Positions 44,242 to 53,666 are shown, numbered from the stretch's first letter. The stretch is DNA of 64,000 nt from Blastopirellula marina (GCF_002967765.1 NZ_PUHY01000005.1:752774-816773), one strand, 5' to 3'. Translations and numbers: made by a program. The notes: generated by a model from the letters alone, not told the origin.

Positions 44242-44348
44242 TTATTGATGTCTGCGCCCGTAATCCAACATGGTAATGGGCCGATTTTCCACGAATCCGG
44301 GGCTTCCGTTGGTCGCCCCTATTCGATTGCTGGGGCAGACTTCAATAA
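44242..44348 (+). repeat. R element copy 3
   Basis: 107 bases with the best terminal inverted repeat of the three copies: TTATTGATGTCTGCGCC against GGGGCAGACTTCAATAA. The internal GGGGC…GCCCC stem is extended by CGAAT/ATTCG. It lies between convergent genes. The stop codon of the minus-strand gene at 44342 is inside its right end. Confidence 0.87.
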
Positions 44349-45529
44349 GGTTCGATTGTCGGGGGCCCCAACAGCCAATCCTTATAGTGGGTACTTCTCA
44401 GAGACGCATACATAGATTCTTTTATCTGGGCGGTATAACACCCAAGCGCGATCGCTCCGAAGGGTGCAATATGCAAAGATATCAATAAATCTAGGACACG
44501 GCCGGTAACGATAGGGAAATTCCCACCAAGGAAATCGCTTCCATCCCAAAGCGTCAAATCCACCACGTTAAGTCCGCCCAGATTGAGGATTAGTTCTGCT
44601 TTATCCCGAGGCGACACAATAAGGCGTCTCTGACAAACGGGGCAAACATAAAACACTTCAGGGCAGTTTGGGCAAAGGATTGGAGAAAAACCACATCTTG
44701 AACAGTGATTTTCGGCGTTCGGCAACACAGCATAAGCTCGTTCGATAGATCGCCCATCGAAGCACAGCACTCTAGAATGCTTCATGAAGAACGGCAATTC
44801 GTCCTGCGTCAGGAATTCGCAAGGGGCGAAACGAGTGCCGCATAACCCTTCCCTGCTCAAAACATCCTGGACATGCGGGCTCACGTACAAGTATCCATCT
44901 CCCCGATTTCCCCAAATGCCACATGCAGCGATACTATCCTTAGACCAGCTATCTACTGAATTCGTACCAACCTGTACGTCAACCGTTGCTTCGACAATTC
45001 GTTTGACATCAATTCTCTCCGGATGAAACGGACAAGTGTTCAGGGACACCGAGTCAACGACAATACGTTGTAGTTCAGTTTGAATGCACTCACTACGCGA
45101 CACAGGAGGCACAAGCAACATGTTATCCAAGAAGCCAAGTTCGCCCATTTCCTTGGCCATTGATATCTCATCCATGCTTTCTGCAAACAAATGAAAAAAC
45201 AGCCCCATCTCAATATGCCCGCTGAGATTCGGGACTATCCTTCCGCGAGCATTCACTTTACATCCTCCACTTCGGTCTACGAATTCAACCTGCTCTTTTA
45301 AACACTCGTGAATGTTATTTCCTTCCGTCTGACGCCGCAGGGTGTAGGCGAAGACTTTAAAGGCGGCATCGGTCAGCATGGCGATTAGCTTCTTTGCTGA
45401 CCGAGTGGAACCAAACGTTCCCTTCAGACCACTCGTAAATGATTCGACTTTCAAGTGCGTCAGGTAAGCAGACTTTTTAGTGTATCGTAGACGGAAATAG
45501 GCGAACTGATATTCCAGCCGTATCTGCAA
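44342..45529 (-). CDS. Hypothetical protein with a zinc-ribbon-like cysteine cluster
   Basis: 395 residues, no export signal. A clear cysteine cluster at ~residues 272-294: CSRCGFSPILCPNC…CPVCQ, three C-x-x-C pairs, likely two zinc sites. The rest is unassigned, with a basic N-terminus (MQIRLEYQFAYFRLRYTKKS). The last two residues and stop come from the right end of R element copy 3, so insertion there may have changed the C-terminus. It is divergent in composition from its neighbours and lies 18 bases from the malonyltransferase-like gene. Confidence 0.65.
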   Translation of the reverse strand: MQIRLEYQFAYFRLRYTKKSAYLTHLKVESFTSGLKGTFGSTRSAKKLIAMLTDAAFKVFAYTLRRQTEGNNIHECLKEQVEFVDRSGGCKVNARGRIVPNLSGHIEMGLFFHLFAESMDEISMAKEMGELGFLDNMLLVPPVSRSECIQTELQRIVVDSVSLNTCPFHPERIDVKRIVEATVDVQVGTNSVDSWSKDSIAACGIWGNRGDGYLYVSPHVQDVLSREGLCGTRFAPCEFLTQDELPFFMKHSRVLCFDGRSIERAYAVLPNAENHCSRCGFSPILCPNCPEVFYVCPVCQRRLIVSPRDKAELILNLGGLNVVDLTLWDGSDFLGGNFPIVTGRVLDLLISLHIAPFGAIALGCYTAQIKESMYASLRSTHYKDWLLGPPTIEPY

Positions 45530-45547
45530 ATGATCTACGCAAAGCTA

Positions 45548-46678
45548 CTAAGTCGCTTCGTCCAGCAGCCAATCTTCCAGCGTCAGTTGCTTAATCGATG
45601 GTGCTCGCAGCAAGTAGGCGCGCTCTCCGATCAGGGCTTCCAGCCAAGGGCGGTAGACCAGTGTCGATAGCGTTCTGGTGCTGAGGCTGGCTTGGATTTG
45701 GGTTTCGACGTTTTCGGCCAGGCGGCTGTAGGTGGCGGGGACGATGTTCGGTTCGGGGCCGAGGTGGACGATGGTTTCGGTACCAGTACGCAGCGTATGA
45801 TAGACGGCTCCCCACAGGTTTTGTGGTTTGTCGACCCATTGGCAGATCAGGTCACGGACATTCCAATCGGTGTAGCTGCATGCGCCAGTCACCAAGGACA
45901 GGACGGGTGGCATCGGGACGTTAAAGCCACTCTTCATGGCGCTCATCAGCAGCGCAGCCCGGGAGTTGATGTTTTCGCGCCAGACGATCGGTGTGTGCAT
46001 CGGTGGCCATTTATGTGGATTCTTCTTCACGTACACACGGTCGGAAGTCAGTTCCGATAAGCGTGTGTGCAAACGTGATGTGGTCTCCCCTTCTCCGATC
46101 ACGATCACCGAGTTGGGTGAAAGGATCGACGAGATGCCAATCAGCCCGTTGCCTTCGGCGCAGATCTCTTGGCAAACACGATTGACCAGCGCGGCGCCCA
46201 GGGTTGCCTTTCGCGAGAAGACGACTGCCAGCGTGCAGGTCGGCGCCAGCTTGGCGATGTCTTCCGACAAGGCCAGCGGAATGGTGAGCGCGTCTTCCAA
46301 CGTTAAGCAGTCGGCAGCGACCAGGGCCGTGAGTTCGCCCAAGCTGTAACCCATCAGATACTGAGCGTTGGTCAGGATCACGCCGTACTCTTGACGGAGG
46401 ATATCGACTTGAGCCATTTCAGCGGCGACGATCAGCGCGATGGCGTCGGAGTAACTTTCCAGGTCGGTCTCTTCGCGGCGGCTGACGCGTCGGACCAGGT
46501 CGATCGGCCGGTGCATTACGTCGGAAGCGATCTCGCCACATTGCTCCAGTCGACGCAGCAAGTAGCTGCCGAATCTGGGATGATTCAATAGATCTCCGCA
46601 ACGTCCCAAATTGGTGACGTTGTAACCACGAAACACGAATGCCGTGGTCTTGAGTTGCCTGAAGATGTGGTCCGCCAT
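45548..46678 (-). CDS. Malonyltransferase-like (FabD/AT fold) protein
   Basis: 376 residues from the ATG at 46678 (MADHIFRQLK). The acyltransferase fold is visible: nucleophile elbow GYSLGE at 110-115 with Ser 112, a catalytic-His region (NPHKWPPMHTPIV), and a late IVHLGPEPN. The usual GQG motif is replaced by FRGYN, and the Arg that binds the malonyl carboxylate is not evident (LALSEDIAK occupies that place). Substrate may therefore be a non-malonyl acyl group. Possibly a stand-alone transferase in lipid or polyketide-like synthesis. Divergent from the SDR/H4MPT run. Confidence 0.75.
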   Translation of the reverse strand: MADHIFRQLKTTAFVFRGYNVTNLGRCGDLLNHPRFGSYLLRRLEQCGEIASDVMHRPIDLVRRVSRREETDLESYSDAIALIVAAEMAQVDILRQEYGVILTNAQYLMGYSLGELTALVAADCLTLEDALTIPLALSEDIAKLAPTCTLAVVFSRKATLGAALVNRVCQEICAEGNGLIGISSILSPNSVIVIGEGETTSRLHTRLSELTSDRVYVKKNPHKWPPMHTPIVWRENINSRAALLMSAMKSGFNVPMPPVLSLVTGACSYTDWNVRDLICQWVDKPQNLWGAVYHTLRTGTETIVHLGPEPNIVPATYSRLAENVETQIQASLSTRTLSTLVYRPWLEALIGERAYLLRAPSIKQLTLEDWLLDEAT

Positions 46679-46833
46679 GGTTGCCTGGGGTGGTTGTTGG
46701 GGGCGAAGTTCGCTGCTTCTCTCGGATGCTTGCCATGAAGTTCCGTGCCAACCAACGAGCACGGCATCCCGCTTTGCATATCGACAATATACAATGCAGG
46801 CAGCCACTCGGTGTATTGCTTGTCAGGATGAAC

Positions 46834-47658
46834 ATGGAAACCAGCCGCGCACACCCCACAAACGAAGCAGCTTTACGCGGCAAAATCGCCGTTGTCACCG
46901 GCGCCGCTAGCGGAATTGGCCGGGCAATTGCCTTAGATCTCGCCCGCCAGGGTGCTTCTTTGGTGCTGCATACCCGCAGCAATGATCACGGTTTGCGGGA
47001 AACGGCAAACTTGGCACAAGAGTTGGATTCCCAGATCGACGTGAAACTAGTTCAGGAAGATTTCACAGACCCAAGCCAGCAAGATCGATTCTGCGACGAG
47101 GCCTGGAATTGGGCCAATCGGCTGGACATTTTGGTGAACAACGCTGGGGTCGATGTGCTAACGGGCGACGCCGCAAAGCTCTCGTTTGAAGAGAAGCTTG
47201 AATTAGTTTACCGGGTGGATGTCGTCTCGACGATCCGCATCTCGCGAAATCTCGGCGCGCGGATGCGCAGTGTGCCAGGTAGCTCGATCGTGAACATCGG
47301 TTGGGATCAAGCAGCCCACGGTATGGAAGGTGACAGTGGCGAGATGTTTGCGATGTCGAAGGGAGCGATCATGGCGTTCTCGAAAAGCCTGGCACGTTCG
47401 CTCGCGCCGGAAGTTCGCGTGAACTGTGTCGCGCCGGGTTGGATTCAAACCGCCTGGGGCGAAGGAACGTCGGACTATTGGCAGTCGCGCGCGACGCGTG
47501 AATCTTTAGTGGGCACGTGGGGAACGCCCGAAGATGTGGCCGCGACGATCGGCTTTTTGGTTTCTCCGGCTGCGCGATTCGTGAACGGTCAGACGATCGC
47601 CGTGAACGGTGGCTTTAACCACGGCGGGCACTCGGCGCGTACCGACAAGGAAGCTTGA
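46834..47658 (+). CDS. SDR-family protein with a degenerate active site
   Basis: 274 residues from the ATG at 46834; an ATG two codons upstream is possible. Rossmann signature VTGAASGIGRAIA (~21-33) and NNAG (102-105) are intact, so NAD(P) should bind. The catalytic tetrad N-S-Y-K reads D129, G/W near 156-157, F172 and K176: the Ser is missing (VNIGWDQAA) and the Tyr is Phe (FAMSK). Only Lys remains. It is therefore probably not a classical dehydrogenase: either an inactive or regulatory subunit, or a reductase with a different acid. It is followed seven bases later by the H4MPT block. Confidence 0.8.
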   Translation: METSRAHPTNEAALRGKIAVVTGAASGIGRAIALDLARQGASLVLHTRSNDHGLRETANLAQELDSQIDVKLVQEDFTDPSQQDRFCDEAWNWANRLDILVNNAGVDVLTGDAAKLSFEEKLELVYRVDVVSTIRISRNLGARMRSVPGSSIVNIGWDQAAHGMEGDSGEMFAMSKGAIMAFSKSLARSLAPEVRVNCVAPGWIQTAWGEGTSDYWQSRATRESLVGTWGTPEDVAATIGFLVSPAARFVNGQTIAVNGGFNHGGHSARTDKEA

Positions 47659-47665
47659 GGAAGCG

Positions 47666-49087
47666 ATGGCACGCCCGCAAATTCATTTTGTCACCGGAAA
47701 GCTGGCCGAGGCCTCGCTACGCAGCATCTTGCTGAAGTTATCCGACTTGGCCAACTTCGACTACACCGTGCAGGTACTCAACATCACGGTCGCCGCGCTG
47801 ATGACGACCGAGTGGATTGCCAAACGGATCGAAGTGCCACCTGGGACGTCCAAGGTAATGGTCACGGGTTACTGTCGGGGTGATTTGAAGGAGATTGAAA
47901 CGGTTGCGCAAGTACCCGTGGAACGCGGTCCGAAAGATTTAAGGCAGTTGCCTGAGTGGTTCAATCAACCAACGCTGGCGGATGACTACGGCGAATACGA
48001 CGTCGCAATTATCGCTGAGATCAATCATGCTCCTAGCTTCACGCTTGCGCAGATCGTCGCCGAGGCGAAGATACTGAAGGCCGAAGGGGCCGACCTGATT
48101 GATATCGGTTGCAATCCTGGCAGCGTATGGAATGGCGTCGGCGACTGCGTGCAGGCGCTACGCGACGTTGGGCTGCGTGTCTCCGTCGATAGTTTGAACT
48201 CCGCCGAGATCGCATCAGCGGTTGAGGCCGGGGCCGAGTTGGTGCTATCGGTCAACTCCACCAATCGCGAGCACGCGGCGGAATGGGGCTGTGAAGTGGT
48301 CGTGATTCCTGACGATCCAAAATCGCTGCGAGGGTTCGACGAGACGATTAACTACCTGGTGGCGCACAACGTTCCGTTTCGGCTCGATCCAATTCTCGAG
48401 CCGATCTCATTCGGCTTTACCGAAAGCATCGTACGCTATTACGAAACGCGGCGACGATACCCGGATGCGGAAATGATGATGGGCATCGGCAATCTGACGG
48501 AGTTGACCGACGCCGATTCTGCTGGGATCAACGTGATGCTGCTGGGAGTGTGTCAGGAACTGGGAATCCGGAGTGTTCTAACTACGCAGGTCATCAACTG
48601 GGCACAAACCAGTGTTCGCGAATGCGACTTGGCTCGGCGATTGATGCGGTACGCGCTCGCGCACCGGACGCTCCCGAAACGAATCGAGCCGCGTTTAGTG
48701 ACCCTGCGCGATCCCAGTATCAGCGAGCCAAGCGAAGAGGAGCTTGAACGCCTGCCGCAAGAGTTGAAAGATCAAAATTACCGCCTGTTTGTCGCTAGGC
48801 AGATGCTGCACTTGGTGAGCAGTGGATTGCATTTGGAAGATGTCGATCCATTCTCATTGTTCGAAAAGTTGGAAGCGACCAAGCCGACCAATCTGAGCCC
48901 GTCGCATGCGTTCTATCTCGGCTTCGAACTGTGCAAAGCAATGACCGCGCTGCACCTGGGAAAACAGTATCGACAGGACGAGGCGCTCGATTGGGGGTAT
49001 CTAACTCACGCCGAACAGTCGCACCGGATTAATCTGCATAAAGATCGTTCGCGCCGTGCCCCTGACAAGGAGGCGGACGATGAGTAA
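47666..49087 (+). CDS. DUF6513/dihydropteroate-synthase-like protein (H4MPT pathway)
   Basis: 473 residues. The start ATG at 47666 has GAGGAAG just upstream. The TIM-barrel core carries the pterin-binding-like pattern: ILKAEGADLIDIGCNPG, LRVSVDSLNSAEI, and MGIGNLTELTDADSAG. Proteins of this kind (dihydropteroate synthase related, DUF6513) accompany H4MPT biosynthesis in planctomycetes and methylotrophs. Their role is taken to be in joining the pterin to the arylamine moiety. The last eight bases overlap pabB, so the run is one operon. Confidence 0.82.
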   Translation: MARPQIHFVTGKLAEASLRSILLKLSDLANFDYTVQVLNITVAALMTTEWIAKRIEVPPGTSKVMVTGYCRGDLKEIETVAQVPVERGPKDLRQLPEWFNQPTLADDYGEYDVAIIAEINHAPSFTLAQIVAEAKILKAEGADLIDIGCNPGSVWNGVGDCVQALRDVGLRVSVDSLNSAEIASAVEAGAELVLSVNSTNREHAAEWGCEVVVIPDDPKSLRGFDETINYLVAHNVPFRLDPILEPISFGFTESIVRYYETRRRYPDAEMMMGIGNLTELTDADSAGINVMLLGVCQELGIRSVLTTQVINWAQTSVRECDLARRLMRYALAHRTLPKRIEPRLVTLRDPSISEPSEEELERLPQELKDQNYRLFVARQMLHLVSSGLHLEDVDPFSLFEKLEATKPTNLSPSHAFYLGFELCKAMTALHLGKQYRQDEALDWGYLTHAEQSHRINLHKDRSRRAPDKEADDE

Positions 49088-50501
49088 CGTGAAGTCCAAC
49101 GCGCCGTACGTCGTTCGGATAGAGGAAACCTTGACGCCGGAAGTGGTTTTTGAAAGGCTTGCCGGTCAGGAGCATCGGTTCTGGCTCGATAGTGCGCGAG
49201 CAGATGACACGCTCGGTCGTTATTCCTTCTTGATGGCCGATCCGAGCGAAGTGATTCAGGCCGGGCCGCTTCAAGTCGACGAGGCGCTGAACAAGCTGGC
49301 TCGTCTTCAGCACGACTTCAAGTTGCTAACCATGGAAGGATTGCCGCCGTTTCAAGGTGGCGCGGCAGGCTATTTCTCGTATGACTTGAATCGCCACTTC
49401 GAGGTCGTCCCAGAGACAAACTTCAACGAGTTCCACTTACCGCTTCTTTCGTTCGGTATCTACGACGTGGTATTCAGTTGGGATCACGCGCGTCGCGAAG
49501 GCTGGCTGGTATCGACGGGCTATCCGGAACGGGATGACACCCGACGGTTGGTACGAGCCAAGCAGCGGGCCGAGCATTTCCTGACGATGATCGGATGTGA
49601 GAAGGACGTCTGCCCTCCCAGCCCTGGTCGCGTGATTCCAGCCGAAGAGCTTGCCCCATGCTTTGCCTGCCCGGAGTTTCCAGGCGTGATGAGCAACTTT
49701 CCGAAGGATGATTACCTGGAGGCGGTTCAGAGGTCGGTCGACTACATCCACGCAGGCGATATCTTTCAGGTTAACCTTTCGCAACGATTGATCATGCAGG
49801 CTCGCTCATCATCGGCCGACTTGTATTTGAAACTTCGCGAGAAGAACCCGGCACCATTCGCTGGCTTCTACGACTTTGGCATGGGACAGATTGTGTCGGC
49901 CTCGCCGGAACGATTTATCCAGGTTCGGGATCGTCAGATCGAATCGCGCCCGATTAAAGGAACGCGTCGCCGCAGTGGCCGACCGGCGCTCGATATGTAC
50001 TGGGGAGACGAATTAGTCCGCAGTGAGAAGGACCGCGCTGAGAACGTGATGATCGTCGACCTATTACGAAACGATCTAGCGCGGATCTGCGAAGACGACA
50101 GCGTTGAAGTCACCAGCTTGTGTGGGCTCGAAACCTATCAAACCGTGCAGCACCTGGTTTCGATCATCGTGGGACGATTACGGGAAGAGATCGACGTCCG
50201 CGACATCCTGCAGGCCATCTTCCCTGGTGGTTCCATTACCGGCGCACCGAAAATTCGAGCGATGGAGATTATCTCGGAACTCGAACCAACGGCCCGGGGA
50301 CCGTACTGTGGTTCGCTAGGCTATATCGGATTCGATGGCTCGATCGATTGGAATATTCTCATTCGCACCATCGTGGCTTCGGGAGGCTGGTGGCAGTTTC
50401 CGGTTGGTGGCGGAATTGTGGCCGACTCCGACCCCTTGCGGGAATATGAGGAAACGTGGCATAAAGCATTGGGCCTTCTTCATGCCGTGCTGGACGAATG
50501 A
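49080..50501 (+). CDS. pabB: Aminodeoxychorismate/anthranilate synthase component I
   Basis: 473 residues. The ATG at 49080 has AGGAGG six bases upstream, a rare strong site in this window, which decides the start. The chorismate-binding fold has PIKGTRRR, DLLRNDLARI, and FPGGSITGAPKIRAMEII. The PIKGT Lys favours aminodeoxychorismate synthase (PabB) over TrpE. Together with PabA it makes 4-amino-4-deoxychorismate, the precursor of p-aminobenzoate. Context beside beta-RFAP synthase points to pABA for H4MPT (and folate). Confidence 0.9.
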   Translation: MSNVKSNAPYVVRIEETLTPEVVFERLAGQEHRFWLDSARADDTLGRYSFLMADPSEVIQAGPLQVDEALNKLARLQHDFKLLTMEGLPPFQGGAAGYFSYDLNRHFEVVPETNFNEFHLPLLSFGIYDVVFSWDHARREGWLVSTGYPERDDTRRLVRAKQRAEHFLTMIGCEKDVCPPSPGRVIPAEELAPCFACPEFPGVMSNFPKDDYLEAVQRSVDYIHAGDIFQVNLSQRLIMQARSSSADLYLKLREKNPAPFAGFYDFGMGQIVSASPERFIQVRDRQIESRPIKGTRRRSGRPALDMYWGDELVRSEKDRAENVMIVDLLRNDLARICEDDSVEVTSLCGLETYQTVQHLVSIIVGRLREEIDVRDILQAIFPGGSITGAPKIRAMEIISELEPTARGPYCGSLGYIGFDGSIDWNILIRTIVASGGWWQFPVGGGIVADSDPLREYEETWHKALGLLHAVLDE

Positions 50502-51166
50502 TCTTAGTCATCGACAACTACGATAGCTTTGTGCACAACCTGGCGCGCTACGTGCGTCAGCTGGGGCAAGAGACCGTCGTGCGCCGCAATGATGCGATTG
50601 GGATCGGCGAAATCCGTGAACTGAAACCCTCGGCGATTGTTCTTTCCCCAGGCCCGTGTACACCGACCGAATCTGGTATTTGCCAAGACCTGGTCGTGCA
50701 GCTTTCGGCAACAACACCCATCCTAGGTGTTTGCCTCGGACATCAAGCCATCGTGGCTGCCCTAGGTGGCAAGGTGGTGCGCGCTGCGCATCCGATGCAT
50801 GGTCGGGCCTCGCTCGTAAAGCACCATGGTGAAGGATTGTTCGCGGGCGTCCCCTCACCGTTTCAAGTCGGGCGATATCATTCGTTGATTGCCGAACGCG
50901 ATTCACTGCCAGATTCCCTCCGCATCGACGCAACGACTGAAGCGGGGACGATCATGGCCGTTTCGCATACAGACTGGCCGCTGTATGGCGTGCAATTCCA
51001 TCCCGAGTCAGTCCTCACGCAGCATGGCTATCAACTGTTGGCCAACTTTCTACGAATCGCCGGATTGTCGGTTTCTGAGAAGGACGCGATCGCTTTGACG
51101 AAAGACGTTTCCGGCAGCTCTGCAATGTCAACCGCGGGCCAGGCTTATTGGAGCGAGCCATCGTGA
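50498..51166 (+). CDS. pabA: Aminodeoxychorismate synthase glutaminase (component II)
   Basis: 222 residues of the class I glutamine amidotransferase family. Nucleophile Cys in GVCLGHQ, His-Glu pair in FHPES, and the SPGPCTP oxyanion motif. Overlaps pabB by four bases (ATGA), so the two subunits are made together. The C-terminal ~30 residues are a basic/Ser-rich extension beyond the usual ~190-residue length. A 2-amino-2-deoxyisochorismate or tryptophan role (TrpG) is possible, since these subunits are shared, but context favours pABA. Confidence 0.9.
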   Translation: MILVIDNYDSFVHNLARYVRQLGQETVVRRNDAIGIGEIRELKPSAIVLSPGPCTPTESGICQDLVVQLSATTPILGVCLGHQAIVAALGGKVVRAAHPMHGRASLVKHHGEGLFAGVPSPFQVGRYHSLIAERDSLPDSLRIDATTEAGTIMAVSHTDWPLYGVQFHPESVLTQHGYQLLANFLRIAGLSVSEKDAIALTKDVSGSSAMSTAGQAYWSEPS

Positions 51167-51771
51167 TTGAGCCGCCACTACGTATTATCGAAGGGATGCT
51201 CACCACCGAGAATCCCGATGGCACGGTTAACGTCGCACCGATGGGGCCGAAGGTGGATGACGCGTTCACGCAGTTCCTGCTGCGGCCATTCCCTGGTTCG
51301 CGGACATACGAAAACCTCTTGCGGACGCGGAAAGCTACCTTTCATGTGACCGACGATGTGGCGATGATCGCGCAGGCAGCCGTGGGAGATCTACATTCGC
51401 CGCCCCACTTTTTGCCCAGCAAGACAACCGGCTATCACGTGCTGGCGAACTGTTGCCGTTGGTACCAGTTGGATGCAGTTGATGTTGAAACCACGGGCGA
51501 GCGGGCCGCGCTAACTTGCTGTGTAATCGATCAGGGACGCGAACGTGACTTCTTCGGACTCAATCGAGCGAAGCACGCCGTGCTGGAGCTGGCGATCCTG
51601 GCAACCCGAGTTCATCTGCTGCCAAGCGAAGAGATCGATCAGGCGATCGGAATGTTAACGCCCTGGGTCGAGAAAACGGGCGGACAAGTCGAGCTGGAAG
51701 CGTTTGCTTTCCTGCAAAAAACAATCGCTGAGCGGCGTAGTGGGAAAAACGGCGCCCGGGAATCGTCCTGA
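51163..51771 (+). CDS. DUF447 family protein (H4MPT-associated)
   Basis: 202 residues from the GTG at 51163, whose GTGA overlaps the pabA stop; an upstream TTG at 51148 is in frame. DUF447 pattern: IIEGMLTTENPDGTVNVAPMGPK, then FLLRPFPGSRTYENLL and VTDDVAMIAQAA. The family folds like FMN-binding split barrels and is often next to H4MPT genes. Its biochemical role is not established. Tight coupling with pabA/pabB and beta-RFAP synthase supports a function in this pathway. Confidence 0.85.
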   Translation: MIEPPLRIIEGMLTTENPDGTVNVAPMGPKVDDAFTQFLLRPFPGSRTYENLLRTRKATFHVTDDVAMIAQAAVGDLHSPPHFLPSKTTGYHVLANCCRWYQLDAVDVETTGERAALTCCVIDQGRERDFFGLNRAKHAVLELAILATRVHLLPSEEIDQAIGMLTPWVEKTGGQVELEAFAFLQKTIAERRSGKNGARESS

Positions 51772-51797
51772 AGGCCCGCCTGCGGTACACTAAGCGA

Positions 51798-52799
51798 ATG
51801 TCGCTATTCAAACCTTCGCCACTTCCTGACTACTGCTCGCCGTTGATCGCCAAGATCAGCGTCGGTGCACGGTTGCACTTCGGCTTGCTGGCGTTCGACT
51901 CGGACGAAGCGGCATTTGGTGGTGTCGGTGCGATGATCGATCGACCTGGGCTGGAAGTTCAGGCCAGCGAAGCGGACACGTTCAATGCGGTCGGTCCCTT
52001 GGCTGATCGTATCGAAGAGTTTGCCCAGATGTGGCAGCGGTCGACCGCTTACGAGCTTCCTGCCGTTCGATTGGCGACGCGGGGTGCCCTGGAAGATCAC
52101 GTGGGTCTCGGCTGCGGGACCCAGCTTGGCTTAGCCGTTGCAACGCTCCTTTCCAAGTTGGCCGACTTTCCTTTGCCGGATTTGGAGACACTGGCCCGAA
52201 CGGTCGATCGCGCGAAACGCTCGGCGATTGGGTGTTACGGCTTTCTGCAAGGTGGCTTCCTGTTCGAGACTGGCCATCGCGCCTATCATTTTCCGCAGCT
52301 TGAATATCGAGGCGAATTGCCTGCAGATTGGCGGTTTGTGTTGGCTATTCAACGCGATGTGCATGGTAAACATGGCTCCGAAGAAGAAGCAGGCTTCCAG
52401 CAGCTTGAGCGTGTACCGCAGCCCACGACGAGCCGCCTGCGCGAATTGGTAGTGCAAGCGATGATTCCCGCATTGGAAGCGGCCGACATCGAGCGTTTTG
52501 GTGAGGCGGTCTACCAGTATGGGGCACTGGCCGGCGATTGCTATTCGGCACTGCAAGGAGGACGCTACGCGAACCCTGCGTGCACGGAAGTTGTCCAGCG
52601 AATGCGTTCGTTCGGCATTGCTGGAGTCGGCCAAAGTTCGTGGGGGCCGACCATCTTTGGCCTCTGCGATAACGTGGCGGAGGCTGAGGCACTTTCAGCT
52701 GGCCTGCGTGAGCGGTATTCTGAACACGAAATGACTCTGGAAATATCCGAGCCGAACCATGGCGGTGCCCACTTGGAATGGGCGCAACCGGGCGGCTGA
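51798..52799 (+). CDS. Beta-ribofuranosylaminobenzene 5'-phosphate synthase (H4MPT first step)
   Basis: 333 residues, GHMP-kinase fold. The ATP-loop region reads [13 protein letters not shown] at ~103-115. N-terminal [15 protein letters not shown] and a C-terminal [13 protein letters not shown] fit the family. The enzyme condenses p-aminobenzoate with PRPP to beta-RFAP with loss of CO2 and PPi, the first committed step of methanopterin synthesis. It lies directly after the pABA genes, so substrate supply and use are in one operon. The ATG at 51798 is the start. Confidence 0.88.
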   Translation: MSLFKPSPLPDYCSPLIAKISVGARLHFGLLAFDSDEAAFGGVGAMIDRPGLEVQASEADTFNAVGPLADRIEEFAQMWQRSTAYELPAVRLATRGALEDHVGLGCGTQLGLAVATLLSKLADFPLPDLETLARTVDRAKRSAIGCYGFLQGGFLFETGHRAYHFPQLEYRGELPADWRFVLAIQRDVHGKHGSEEEAGFQQLERVPQPTTSRLRELVVQAMIPALEAADIERFGEAVYQYGALAGDCYSALQGGRYANPACTEVVQRMRSFGIAGVGQSSWGPTIFGLCDNVAEAEALSAGLRERYSEHEMTLEISEPNHGGAHLEWAQPGG

Positions 52800-52825
52800 T
52801 TCGCAGTAGAGAGGATTCTGGCTCC

Positions 52826-53539
52826 ATGCCTAACTTGGGCGTTAACATCGACCACATCGCGACCATTCGGCAAGCACGCAAAACTAACGAGCCAGACCCC
52901 GTGTGGGCCGCCGCCTTGGCCGAATTGGGGGGTGCCGATTGCATCACGCTCCACTTGCGTGAGGATCGCCGCCATATACAAGACCGCGACTTGGAAGTCA
53001 TGCGTCAAACGGTCAAGGTGAAGCTGAATCTCGAGCTGGCGACCGAAGCGGAAGTGGTCGACATCGCGTGTCGCGTGAAGCCTGATCAAGTCACGCTCGT
53101 CCCGGAGAAACGAGAGGAAGTCACGACTGAGGGTGGGCTCGACCTCGTTTCACACGAAGCGGCCGTTGCCAGGGCGATGGAAAAACTGAAAGAAGCTGGG
53201 ATCTCGATCAACCTGTTTCTCGATCCCGACGAAGCCCAAATTGAGATGGCCGCTAAGCTGAAAGCGGACGGAATCGAATTGCACACGGGCCAGTATGCGT
53301 TGACGAGCGGAAAAGCTCAGCAGAAAGAGCTGACGCGGCTGACGATTGCCGGCGAGCAGATCTGCGGCGCAGGTATGGAACTGCTTGCTGGACACGGCCT
53401 CACTTATACGAATGTTCAGCCCATCGCCCAAATTCCCGAAATGGCCGAGCTGAATATTGGCCACAGCATCGTCTCACGCGCCGTTTTCGTCGGATTCCGC
53501 GATGCGGTCTCGGAAATGAAACGATTGATAACTGTCTAG
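52826..53539 (+). CDS. pdxJ: Pyridoxine 5'-phosphate synthase
   Basis: 237 residues from the ATG at 52826 ([18 protein letters not shown]), typical PdxJ length. Signature features: [50 protein letters not shown], and [16 protein letters not shown]. It condenses 1-deoxyxylulose 5-phosphate with 3-amino-2-oxopropyl phosphate to pyridoxine 5'-phosphate in the vitamin B6 pathway. It is last in the run, 26 bases after beta-RFAP synthase; a functional link to H4MPT is not required. Confidence 0.95.
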   Translation: MPNLGVNIDHIATIRQARKTNEPDPVWAAALAELGGADCITLHLREDRRHIQDRDLEVMRQTVKVKLNLELATEAEVVDIACRVKPDQVTLVPEKREEVTTEGGLDLVSHEAAVARAMEKLKEAGISINLFLDPDEAQIEMAAKLKADGIELHTGQYALTSGKAQQKELTRLTIAGEQICGAGMELLAGHGLTYTNVQPIAQIPEMAELNIGHSIVSRAVFVGFRDAVSEMKRLITV

Positions 53540-53666
53540 AGGTTTTTTGTGCGGCACTGGCCAAGTTTCGGGCCATTTCGTATTATGGGCCGATTCAAGA
53601 CGGCCTATTGGTCAGAAGTATTTTAGTTCCATTCTGTTAGTAATTTGACTGAGTTGGTAATTCGAC

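Noticed and set aside
43897-44415. 172-codon plus-strand frame across R element copy 3
   Set aside because: No family or signal; it spans a repeat that carries a stop in another copy, so it is probably chance.
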